A DNA stretch of 64,000 nt. Origin: Lingula anatina. Taxonomy: Eukaryota; Brachiopoda; Lingulata; Lingulida; Lingulidae. Numbering within the stretch: position 1 is the stretch's first letter; every line of letters begins with the position of its first letter. The stretch spans positions 394,131 to 458,130 of the forward strand of contig NW_019774303.1 of assembly GCF_001039355.2 (NCBI RefSeq). Direction: 5' to 3'. Under the pieces are notes generated by a model. That model was not told the origin of the DNA, searched no databases, and was given only the letters and a program-made list of their open reading frames with translations. Positions 40,501 to 64,000 of the stretch are shown here, in pieces. A program made the translations under genes and the position numbers.

Positions 40501-43500
40501 AGCCCGCAACATTGCATGCAACAGTCATTGCCATGATGTTTGCTTTGATAGTTGTGTTCCACTATTTGTGTCTGAAAGACAAAAATGCTGAAAATATTGC
40601 ACTTGGGTAAATTTTCTAAGGCAGTGACTTAAAATACCTTAAGGTGAAAATCCTTTAATGTATAGATTTTTTTTTTAAATTTAAATTTGTATCAAGTGTG
40701 AATAAAAATTAATGCAATCTGAGTCGGTCTGATGATGTATAGAGTTATCTCTCCTTGGATATAAATTGGACATTGCCTGTATACTAGTAGGTTCCTAGAC
40801 ACAGTTTATTGCTGTAGGTTGGTCAGTATAGAAGTGCAAAGACTGGTCTTTTGTGATTTTGTTATCAGCTGACCAATATATATATGACAGGCTGTCATTG
40901 GGTTGGTCCCTTTGAAAGCCATGTGGTTGACCACAGTCTGTGACTTAATTACTTGGCTCTACCTGGACTAAAGACTGCCTTTTATGTAATATTATGTAAA
41001 CCAACTTTGATGATGTAGTTAGACCTGTAATTATTTTTCTGGCCTTAAGGAGGATCTGAGGACATCAAGAAACTGAGATTGCTATCAAAATTTGTGATTC
41101 TATGATTAGACAGTATTAAAAAGGAAATGATGTGTGCTATCAGAAGTGAAATATTGTATTGTGTCATTGTAGCAAGTCATTTAAATAAGATATGTAGAGA
41201 AAATCTGTCTAGACAGGAAACCATTTTAGAATATTTAAATAATTGGTATAAAAAATGTCAAAGTTAATTTTCAAAAAGAAAGTATAACCAAAATTAAGAA
41301 GAGTGAGCATTTAAAACTAGCTCATAGTGATACTATGTGATAGATGAATATGTGAGCTAGATATTTAGAATTAAAGTGGTCTGCTATGTGTACCATAGGG
41401 AATGTGACAAATGATTTTAAACCAGTGCTTGTTTTATTGTCTAAACTAAGGGGTTTAAGTTTCACAGTGCACACTTACAGAACAGGAGATATGTGCAAAG
41501 AGTTCCTGTACAAGTATTTAGCAGGGTAGTTGTAAACACTAAACTTTTGAAGTGCCATTACCCATCATTTAAAATAGCATTAGAATTTTTCATGTTTTTT
41601 TCATATCTAAGTTTTTTTATCTCTTAATCTTTATCACAATATCCCTGCCACCCCAGAATTGGTTTTTAATAAAAAGATTCTTTAAATTGCAAAAGTTTGA
41701 GAGACCAAAACATGGTAGGAATGAAGTGAAGTGCTTTGCAAACAAATATATTATTGAAGTTTGAATGTTGTCATGGCATACTGAAAAAAAGTCTTACCTT
41801 CTAGGGACATTTTTTTTTTTTATATATAATGTTTCCTTGAAAAATGCTTTCACTGTTAGTAAATTAGTTCTTTTTGTCAAATTCAGGATGTATAAATGAT
41901 CTGTAAATAAAGTCCCCTCCCCAGGTACAAAATCTGTTATAACTGAAAAGAAAACTAAGTGTTATATGCAGTAATGCAATAATTTTCTTTTCTGATGTGT
42001 CATAAAATTAACCATTATTTCAGCGCAGTGCCCAGTATCTCCATAAAGAACTTCCAGTCCGCATTGCTCATCGTGTTGTAGCCTTCAGAAACCTACCATT
42101 CATTGTGGGCTGTAACCCTACAATTATTTCAGTAGTAAGTCATTTTGATTTTACCTATCAGAGCAGTATGGTCTGTACTAGATGTTTTATGCCATGTAAA
42201 TTTTTTTCAAGAATTCACTTTAATAATTGAAATAGTAATCATATATTAAGGCACTTCATGAAGGTACTGTACACCATATTTCATGTGAATATACTAATGT
42301 TATGTTTGTAATATAAGAAATATATGAAAGGAAAAAAATATTGATGAGTTTAATATTAATAGTGAATTTGTTTTCGTCATGTTATCTTGTACAGTTTCAT
42401 TTCGTTCGTCATGATATTATTGCCAATTATTTCTTTCCAGCATGAAATGTACATCAAAGCTTTTCAGATGCTAACAGAATTTCCTGAGGTGAGTTGTTCT
42501 CTCAAGGTTGTATGCTGTTACCACATTGCCATAAATTTATTATGGATGTTATATAACTTTTTTGTCATAGTGAATCATAACAATGCATGTACAAAGAGGT
42601 TGGTTAAATACTAAAATGTTTTTCTTTGACTCAAAATAACATGCTGATTAAAGAAAAAGAGAAAATTTGAGAAAATGTTAGCCTTAATCAATAAATTTGT
42701 CTGATTTCAATTGATTAGGTTAAAGTAAGAAGCAATTGAACATATTTCATTTAAAATTGATTGTATGGGATAGGAAAAAAGAAGCATAATTTATTGTTGG
42801 CATGATTGAAAACAAAAAAAAAATTTGTTTTGGTATCCATCAACCTAGTTTGTTTTTTCAACATATTTAGTGGAGTTGGCTTTATTAAAACCATGGCCTT
42901 GGATCATTACTAGTTGAGGGAGTTCAGGGTCAGTGGCTGGTTGGTTTTTTGACTTGGATATACATATTTCATGGTTTAATCTATTTATTACTGACCAGAG
43001 GACATTAACAACACTTACTTTATTATATACCCTCAACCAAAGGTAATTTTTCAGAGAAAAATTAAGTTAAACTTAACAAAGAATGAAAAAAAAATTTTTT
43101 GCAATAATTTGACTTCAAATACATCTTAAATAAATGCATTAATTTTGCTTTTTATTGATGAAAATTAGAAGTAAGCCTTCAAGAAAATCTGGCACCGACT
43201 TGTTACACTTTTGTGATTAAATTGGCATTAAAACTGTTCAACTTGAAAGCAGTCTTTTGTCATCAGCTAAAAAGAGCAAGTTTACCTGGTGCATTTTTGA
43301 TGTGACAGGATCATTTTACAACATGACAATGCTTTTTTCTGCATTATCTAAAAGGATAAGGAAAAAATCCTAAAATAATGAACTCCTCTTAGTAGCTTAA
43401 TTGGGTAACTGCTGGTTGCATAAAGTGAAATGAAGAGGTCTTTAATATTTGATTTTTTTTCAGATCAAAAATTTCGAGGATGAAGCCAGATATTGCAGAT

Positions 43501-45841
43501 TGCTTAGGAAACTGTTAGATGACTATAGGGATGTTGTCACAATGTTAGCTGAGGGATTCAAGGAAAGCAGTAAACACATTGAGGTAACTTTGAAGAAGAT
43601 TTTTATTATTTTTGATTGTCTTTTCAGTAAAAGAAAATTGCTGTTGGATTTGCATTACTTTAATTTCCTGCCTTTTCTTTTATGATAGGAATCCCATCAA
43701 ATTGGCTACTTGTACTATACCTATTTTAAATTAATAATTTGTAATATAAACAAAATGCAGTTGTTAATTTTTAAAAATTATCTGTTGTTTACGTATGTAT
43801 TGTACTACGAAATGCAAATAATTATTTTCAAGGATAAAGCAATGATCAAGACATTCATTGATAGGACCTTAACATCCCGTTTAGGAATTAGGATGTTAGC
43901 AGAACATCACCTAGCCATACACGATGATAAGGTGAGATAATGCTAAAATAAACTAGCTGTAAACTAGATGTTTTTATTTCGAAATAGTTATATATTACCT
44001 GTAGTCCTGAACAATACCTAACACTAACCAATCATTGATTTATTGAGTTACAAACTTCAAAATACCCTCCAAAATTTAAACATAAAAAGAAATGTTTTTT
44101 AAGACCAGTTTTATTTCATTTAGCTCAAGCCCAGTGAATGTTTACATGCATCACTGACATTACCATGTTCCACAATAATGTAATTTTGAATACAGTTAGT
44201 GATTTCATTATTTAAAAAAAGATTTTATATGCCTTGAAACCTTTGAGCAGGAGATAAAAAATAAAGATTAAGCTGATGACATTTGGCTACACTCCCTTTA
44301 AAATAACTAACAATGTCTACAAGGTGTAATAGTTTTACTTATGGTACACCTTCACACAGATTATACTGATTAAGGTGAGTTGACAAGAAAGATAAGGTGA
44401 ATTGTTTATGTAGATTTAAAACTGTATATCCAGATTAGAATGTAGCAAATAACATATATGTTTAATGGTTTGGCAATTTTGGTTAAATGTTTCATTGCTG
44501 TCAATAATTTTATGTGCATGCCAAATACTTAAACCTTTTTTCCTTTACAGCCAGGTTTCAAAGGCATCATCTGTGTTAACTTTCAACCAAGGAAACTTAT
44601 TGAAAGAAGAGCAGATTTTGCGAGGTGAATCTAAATCTAGAACACCCTTTTTCTAATGAAAAAAAAAAGAAATATTGTGCCTGAAATGTTAACTTGCAGA
44701 TACAATTTCATTTTCATTATACATGTAGTTTGTGGGCTCCTTTTTAGTGTAGTGCAAGGATTTATAACACAAAGTTACTGTTAAGTCATGCATAATTTAC
44801 CTGAATAGAGAATAAGGTTGAGTTTGTCAAATAACTTACCAAACAAACATTGTTCTATTCATTAATGGCAAAGGCTTAATATTCTTTACATTCAGGTCAC
44901 TAGCTGGCATTGATGATGTAATGTGATTCAAAATGAGCACAGACTACAGTATTTATTTGGTACCTTTTGATTCAAATTGGTCAATTCATTTTCGGCCATG
45001 TAACCAGCCCAGTCTGGTGTGGGAGTGTTGGCATTGTCTGTGTTCATTGAAACAGGTTGTAGACCCATGGTTTCTAAAAACATTCACAGTTGACTTCTTG
45101 TATTCCCTACCTCCTCTGGAATTGGCTTGTATGTCCATCCCAATGGGTGCATTCATGTCTGGCCATTTTCTGCAGTTTTTATTAGCTTCAAGGAAACTTT
45201 GTACACACACAGACTACATCAGGTCTTTGTGTACCTGAATATCCCCCCTTAGATCAATTTATTACAAATTGACTGAAAAGTCAATTATAAAATGTAAAAG
45301 TACTTAAAAATGTGGTTGAATTATCTGGTCATCCCCTACAGTTTTCATTTTATGTCAATGAAACCTATTATATTTGAAGGTTCATGTGCTTTTTGAAGAC
45401 CTCAAAATACCTGGGTATTTAGTTAAATGTAAGGAACTGTGACAGATGTCTCTGTCAGTTGCCAGTCTGTCTCTAGTCTGTGAACATGATGGATTGAAAA
45501 AAGACTGTGACCTTGAACCACCTAATTTGAAAAAGAGTTCACCTTATTGGACTCATAAGATGTGTTTGTGAGGATTTCACCTTGAGCTTTATTACAATGA
45601 CACAGATTCTATTTCATGCAGTGAACAAGCATAACGTTGTTTAAAAAAGCATTAATATGTGAACTCACATGTGTAGCTGAACACGGTTTTATCAGTGAAT
45701 CATATGTTGTGAACTTCAACATACATGTAGTTCAAAAGGTGACCTAAAGTTATTTTTATAATTTCTTTTCACACTTACTGTGATGATCACATAAGATTTC
45801 ATTTCAAATAAGTATGGAGAGGAGCTCACCAAGATTGCTAA

Positions 45842-45878
<37 letters not shown>

Positions 45879-47744
45879 AACTGTTTTTCACTTGAAATCC
45901 AGCACACATTTCCTATATGAATATAAAATAGGATATGTGTACTGTTTAGAAAACCTAAATGGAATTTTTATTGAGATATGAATTTTTTTGACAAGCAAAA
46001 GTGTTAGGATATGTGCCTTGTAAAAATGAAAAAGTTGTTTTGTGTATTTACTGAATTTTCTTTTTTTTTCCAGAGGTCTATGTGAATATAAGTATGGCAA
46101 AGCACCCAACGTGAAAGTGAACGGACATCTAAATGCAACCTTTCCATATATTGCACAACCTATAGATTATATCCTAGGAGAGCTGCTTAAGAATGGAATG
46201 AGGTGTGTTGAAGTGGTGGTAACAAGCTAATTTGAGTAAACTGTAAAAATTTCTAAGTGATTGATTGAAAGATTGTTTTTCAAATGGTAATGTGTACATT
46301 TTATTTATTATGGTTTTAATCAGCACAAACTACAAACATCTTAATTACATGTCCAGCAGTAGCATGGCTGTCACTATTTGACAGTTTTAAAGAGACAAAC
46401 AGCATTAAATGTGACAAATGACAACTAAGTATGTGGTTGTATTTACATCAGGGAAAGGTAGAAGTGGGATAGTAAATGATTAGTTTACAGTGACACATGA
46501 CAGTAAAAGATGCCATTAATGACTAAGGGAAAAGATGGCACTCGTACAAGATGAGACACTTGCGTTTATATGGATTGCACTATAACATTTATTTTTTTTC
46601 AAAGGCTTCATCTCCATTGCTCTGTACTGTCAATTGTTTCCTTTCCAGTTTGCCTCTTGCTCTATTTCTATTTCTTGTGTTCTATGACATCCAGGCCTTT
46701 GGACCGGTACTTCCTCCTTTCCACTCCTCTTGTGGTTTTAGTACAGGTCGGTATTACTCATTGTTATTTTTTCATCACTTCTTGCAGAGCTACTGTTGAA
46801 AGCCATCTGGATAACCCGAACAGTCTTCCAGACATAGTAGTTACCATAGCCAATAATGATGTGGATTTTATCATAAGGTAACAAGTCTGCTCAACCTTTT
46901 TTCAGATTTCATGTAATTTTGTGAGTTTTCTTGATACTTTTAAATGAGTACTCATCAGACCTCCCACAAACATTAAGACATTTATGTGAATTTATTTATT
47001 TTTTCAAAATAAATGTTGTTCGAACTCATTTGGTTAAATGATTATAACCAAACATAACATTGGAATAATTTTGTTGAATCTATATAAAGCAATTAAATGA
47101 CAAAGAAGTACAAGAACTTGAAGGAATTCAAACCATGCGTTGTTCAACTTGTATAATATAGGATCTCTGACCGGGGTGGAGGGATACCTCATGAACACTC
47201 CTCCAAGGTATTTGAGTATCACTTCACCACGAGTGGCAGTGTGGTGGATGAAAGGGTGGATGGTGGACTGTTTGGAGAAGTCATGAACCCGAGCTCTAAA
47301 GGACCTGCAGCAGGACCAATGCATGGGTAAGGGTAGGGTTAATACCAACACCTACATATTATTTTCTCAAAATTTGCAAGTTTTTGTCTTGTGCAATTAA
47401 AAAAAAAAAAAAAAAAAAAAAAACAGTGAGGTATTGACAGCTTGCACAACTGATTGAAATTTTGATGTTTTTTTTTATATTTCAAGTTAAGATGAACTAA
47501 TCAGCTATATGAAGTATTTGATGTTTTCTGTCAATTTATAATATTATAGTAAATCTGACTACCTTAAATGTAAGGAGTATGTGTTTGGTTTTTTTTCAGG
47601 TTTGGGTTTGGTTTACCTGCTTCCAAGGCCTATGCTGAATACCTTGGGGGAAAATTGTCCATTGAAAGCATGCAGGGAATAGGAACAGATGTCTACCTGC
47701 GTCTCAGCCATATTGATGGGAAGTGTGAAAGCTTCAGAATATAG
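37596..47744 (+). CDS. BCKDK: Branched-chain alpha-ketoacid dehydrogenase kinase
   Basis: Mitochondrial matrix kinase that phosphorylates and inactivates the E1-alpha subunit of the branched-chain ketoacid dehydrogenase complex, limiting Leu, Ile and Val breakdown. Exons: 37596-37757, 39470-39538, 42024-42134, 42441-42488, 43464-43583, 43833-43931, 44551-44624, 46074-46202, 46788-46877, 47162-47326 and 47600-47744 (TAG), for 403 residues (human 412). All introns are GT-AG with matching phases. The first about 27 residues are basic with no acidic residue, suiting a mitochondrial presequence. [13 protein letters not shown] and [10 protein letters not shown] identify BCKDK rather than a pyruvate dehydrogenase kinase. 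The GHKL ATP site is intact: N box [11 protein letters not shown]1 box DRGGGI, G2 box GFGFGLP and the GTDVYLRL segment. The human N box has Ala where this has Gly. The C-terminus ends SFRI, as in human. Confidence 0.97.
37763..37789. repeat. (ATA)n microsatellite
   Basis: A short trinucleotide run starting a few bases after the first BCKDK splice donor. It is simple sequence inside intron 1. Confidence 0.8.
38294..38330. repeat. Short hairpin related to the 34.6 kb MITE
   Basis: CTCTTGCTGAAT at 38294-38305 is perfectly inverted at 38319-38330, with a 13-base spacer. The complement of the right half, ACTCTTGCTGAATGCAATC, is nearly the same as the arm of the element at 34612-34790. It looks like a shrunken member of the same family in BCKDK intron 1. 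Confidence 0.6.
38890..38973. repeat. Small terminal-inverted-repeat element
   Basis: AAATAATGCACTGT near the left end (38891-38906) is inverted near the right end (38956-38972). The interior of about 50 bp is more GC-rich than its surroundings. The size and structure suit a very short MITE in BCKDK intron 1. Confidence 0.55.
45844..45877. repeat. Poly(A) run in BCKDK intron
   Basis: 34 consecutive A. It could be the tail of an old retroposed element, but I cannot recognise the body upstream and see no clear target-site duplication. A similar run of 26 A lies at 47399-47424. Confidence 0.7.
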
Positions 47745-48402
47745 GTGAAACTGAGACTTGTTTAAGAAAAAGGGTTATAAGTAGTAAAGAACAAAACAGG
47801 ACCAAACTTGATATTATGAAATTGAGAACTAGCTTGTATTTTCTTTTAAGATGTATGTAATAGATTTGGAGTGAACATTTGTTGCAATCTGTAGACAACA
47901 TTGTTTGAAGCTATGCCAGTGTCAGCATAATGGGATTAATTGATAACAGGTGTTTTCAAAATGAGATGCTGATTGTTTTAGTAATTTTATATTATTGCTT
48001 CTGGTCCTGAACGGATATACCTTTGTCATGCAAAGCTGAATATGGAAGTGTTTTGCTGAGGACTACTTTTAAAGAAATAGTTAAGGTTAAAGTTTATTTG
48101 TATATAGGGAGTGTATATATATTTCAGAGTCCTGGTGAGTCCTAGTCAGTCACATATAAAAGCTTTTTATACTCATAAAATGCAGTTGGTGGATGAATAT
48201 TTTGAAATATTATTTTAATTCTTCTCTGATTAAAGTCTTTAGGGGATATGTTCACAAGAAAGTTATTGTTTGACTGAGCATCTCTAGTTTAGTATGGTTT
48301 CATCAGGGGGGGATTGAACTCCCAAGAAGGAGTTACGTTGAGTTGGTTGATTATTTTGGAATTTTTGTCTCTTTTTACACACAGTTCACTTGAAATAATA
48401 TG

Positions 48403-48621
48403 TAAACCCGAGTAACCAAGTAACTACATATCTTGGCTTTCTTCCCCAAATGTGCCCAAAAATATGTCACAGGTGCTGAGCTTGCTTATGCACCGATTTG
48501 GTGATCCTGACAAAGCACACAAAAAATCGTCCGAATCGGGGCATAAGTAAGCTTAACACCTGTGTTATATTTCATAGGCACATTTAGGATGAAATAAGCC
48601 AAATATGTAGTTACTCAGTTT
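48403..48621. repeat. Foldback element with ~100-bp arms
   Basis: An imperfect palindrome of about 220 bp. The left arm runs outward to inward through AGTAACTACATA, AATGTGCC, ACAGGTG, AGCTTGCTTATG and ACCGATT; the right arm carries the complements of these blocks in reverse order. It lies in the probable BCKDK 3' UTR, upstream of the first AATAAA, and would form a long RNA hairpin if transcribed. It is probably a MITE. Confidence 0.7.
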
Positions 48622-48701
48622 AAATATAATTTTAAGCGCAATGTGTTTGAAAGAGACAAAATGTCAGGGTTATCAGTGGGTGTTAGTGTGTGTGATTTGA
48701 A

Positions 48702-48707
48702 AATAAA
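48702..48707 (+). terminator. Candidate polyadenylation signal of BCKDK
   Basis: First AATAAA I noticed after the BCKDK stop codon, about 960 bases downstream. Stronger-looking clusters further on (49667, 49850) may be the main sites. Confidence 0.35.
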
Positions 48708-50506
48708 GCTGCTCATAATAAATTTGAAGCTTGGGCTACTCATGTGTCAGCAGTTGAGCTTCAGTGTTACTTATGTGGTTCACATTCATTAGCTTTTTAA
48801 GATGATATTTGATTAAGATTTTGTTGCAAGTACATTTATGAACTACTTTTGTTCCAAGCACTGTCATTTACTGTTTGTATTGTGCCTTTACCATTTACAA
48901 AGTATAAAACACCACTCAATTTACAATTCGGTTGGAACTCATCAGATTTTTAGGGTTAGATTTTAGCCTTGTGAAATTGTTAAATTTATTATTGTTATCC
49001 TTATTCATCAACAGTACTTACTGTACTGTACAAATTCAGTGCTTTATTGACATGTAAAAGGATTATTTTGCTGTTGTTTGTTGGGGTGAATCGATCTCTA
49101 ATAATGTGATTGAGCATCTGGAAATTCAAGTTGCACATTACAGGCAAATCTAGCTTTTCGAGAGGAAATCTCAGACTGAAGTCTATTATCAAATATTGTC
49201 TAATGCTGGAAAGATTCTCATCCTTTTGTGTTGCTTTCTTTACATGTACTATATGTTAAAGTCTAGTCTACTGCTTAGGAATCTCAGCATTCCATGTTTA
49301 TTTTTTGACAAAGAGAAATTTTATTTACTTCTATTGTGCCATTTTGAGATTGCACATTTAATTTAACTGCCTGCATTTTAGTTTGGTAGTACTTATTAAC
49401 ATTTCTGTTTGTTTTATTTTGTAAGGAGTTCAATCTCTTAAGCAACTCTTCTGCATTAGAGGTGTCAAATTGCTATATTTCAAGTTACCTCAGATGTGTT
49501 AAGCAGCATTTTATGTACAAGACATGTAACCCTTTAAGTATTCAATCTTTTGGTGCTTTGTAAAAAAGGATCTTGTGTTTGCAATTTGAAAGTTTGTTTT
49601 TTGTGTTTGTAAGTGGCATATTGTATGAATTGGCTCATGCTTCAAGTATGAACATATATACTTATAAATAAAGTATTATATCTTTTGCGAAAACAACGGA
49701 ACATTAACAAGGAGAAATAAACTATTAATTCCTAATGAAATGTTTCAGTTAACAATTTGAAGGTGGATTGTGTAAAATCTATTTCTGAAATAAGAAAGCG
49801 AGATGCTCCTGTCAGATACTGCTTGTTTTTTAGTTTAGTTTTATTTGTTAATAAAGTTAATATTTTTCTGTATCAGAAAATGACTTGATACCTTATTATT
49901 CAAGTTTACAGGTTAAAAGTTTGAGTGGTTATTTGGGATTTTTTCTTATAAAAGATATAGGTCTTTGATGGATGCAGAATTTGTCTTGCGTACCCCAAAT
50001 AATTGAATTCCTTTTTTTCCACGATTTATCACATAGGATATTGAGAATTAGCCTTTTCTGACTAGGTGGATGTATTCAGAACTTTGTTTGGTCTCAGTAT
50101 TAGTAGGGCTATTATTATTTTGGTGTCGTAGAATGTTTTAACGAAGTCTGAGCTTATTTTCTATCGAAAAAGTGAATAAAAACTGTGTTGAACAAAAACG
50201 TTTTAACTTCATTATAATTGCAAAACCTGCCATATCGTGCATCTGACAAGTAACTATCACCCTCAGTGACAAAATTCAAAACTTTTCTGCAATTTTTCCA
50301 CTTGGAAGCATGAATAACTATAAACAAATGACTTCATGGAACCATTTTTATGAAAAATTTTACATCACAATGTTGCATCTCATCTGATGGCTAGCATCCC
50401 TTGGAGGATATAAATATACTTTTTCATGGAAAAATGCTGGCCACTTTTTTTTTTTACTTCAAAGCTTGAAAATATGGCAGCAAGAAAAATTTAAGAATTC
50501 AAAAAA

Positions 50507-50512
50507 TTTATT
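50507..50512 (-). terminator. Candidate polyadenylation signal of the PHIP homologue
   Basis: AATAAA on the minus strand about 100 bases after the stop codon, an ordinary distance for a short 3' UTR. Confidence 0.5.
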
Positions 50513-50614
50513 TTAATAATTTCCCCATGATCATTCAACTAAGGCAGTATGAAAAAAGTAATTTGTCTGCAAAGGTTTTTCTCTCTCTGACACTGGCAAT
50601 ATCCAACGTAAATA

Positions 50615-63445
<12,831 letters not shown>

Positions 63446-64000
63446 CTAAATCATAGAAAAATTGTAGAAAGAAAAAATTGTAAGTAGCTAAATAACAGAT
63501 GCCATCAATTTTTATTGCAAGAAAACAGCTTCAATAATGCAATATTCAGTTCAACAATGAAAAAAGGTTGAAACAAAACATTTCGTGGAGTTGAAGTAGT
63601 TTTCAAACAGCTAAGTAGCAACAAACACTCCCTTTTGTTGATATGATACAATGACCTTGACCATGCAGCCATTGACCAATCAGCTTGCTCTGCTAAAAAT
63701 AGCCAGCATAACATCAGGTAGGGCAGGTCACCTTTCAAATACTCGATCCTTATTGGTTAAAGTGGCATAGCGGCCTGACATCATTACTTGGGCAAGCAAA
63801 TTGCTTCATATGTTAATTCTGTAGGAATATTTCAGGTTTTCTTTTGTTATTTTCTTGGAAATGCAATCAGTGGTGTCAGTTGTAACGTATATTTTACACA
63901 AGATATCACAACGTCTTACCAAGGGTGTCAAAATTGAAAATTTTGATTTTTTGAAGCATTTGAGAAATATTTTAGTACGATCACAAATTCACATGAAAAC
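63446..64000. other. Intron of the PHIP homologue at the window edge
   Basis: The frame enters exon 63295-63445 in phase 0 from an upstream exon that I cannot find in the last 555 bases. An open frame at 63505-63738 on the minus strand does not resemble the family N-terminus. The start codon therefore lies beyond the window. Confidence 0.6.

Larger units (their letters stand above)
47745..50506. other. BCKDK 3' UTR and convergent intergenic region
   Basis: No further gene is visible between the stop codons of BCKDK (+) and the PHIP homologue (-). Plus-strand AATAAA hexamers occur at 48702-48707, 49667-49672 and 49850-49855, so the BCKDK 3' UTR could be about 1 to 2.1 kb. The region contains the foldback element at 48403-48621. 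Confidence 0.55.

Overview
The window looks like nuclear DNA of a bilaterian invertebrate, most likely a lophotrochozoan such as a mollusc. It is AT-rich, with multi-exon genes, short conserved exons in long introns, U12-type (minor spliceosome) introns, MITE-like palindromes and a truncated LINE. The lineage is an inference. The best pointer is a proton channel lacking the first S4 arginine, which I recall as described for a third Hv channel of the sea hare Aplysia. There are no bacterial-type operons, CRISPR arrays or rRNA genes, and I did not find a tRNA gene.

Layout, left to right. (1) 1-8599 holds no gene I can recognise; a MITE-like palindrome with a (TA)n core lies near 3.0 kb. (2) 8600-16902 (+) is a voltage-gated proton channel (Hv family) gene with two candidate first coding exons, an approximately 140-residue His-rich extracellular S1-S2 loop, leucine in place of the first S4 arginine, and a long low-complexity C-terminal tail. 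(3) 17598-24058 and 24060-29868 are two near-identical copies of the same ~5.8 kb, separated by a single N. Each carries the last exons of the next gene, with only silent differences in the exon sites I compared. They are probably two alleles placed in tandem by the assembler. The first copy carries a 5'-truncated LINE insertion with a poly(A) tail and target-site duplication; the second shows the empty site. (4) 27633-36884 (-) is SLC8B1 (NCLX, mitochondrial Na+/Ca2+ exchanger) in 17 exons, with two U12-type introns, one having an ATATCCTTT donor and an unusual 3' end. (5) 37596-47744 (+) is BCKDK (branched-chain alpha-ketoacid dehydrogenase kinase) in 11 exons, head-to-head with SLC8B1 across 711 bp. 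(6) 50615-63445 (-) is most of a PHIP/BRWD-family gene (WD40 propeller, crypto-Tudor, two bromodomains) in 32 exons; its 5' exons lie beyond the right edge.

For all four genes I built exon models by hand. Splice phases match across every junction I list, and the summed coding lengths are multiples of three where the model is complete. The genes are not an operon. The only functional pairing is SLC8B1 and BCKDK, two predicted mitochondrial proteins that may share a divergent promoter. Hv and SLC8B1 converge, as do BCKDK and PHIP. The most novel-looking object is the proton channel; the most useful practical warning is the probable false duplication.
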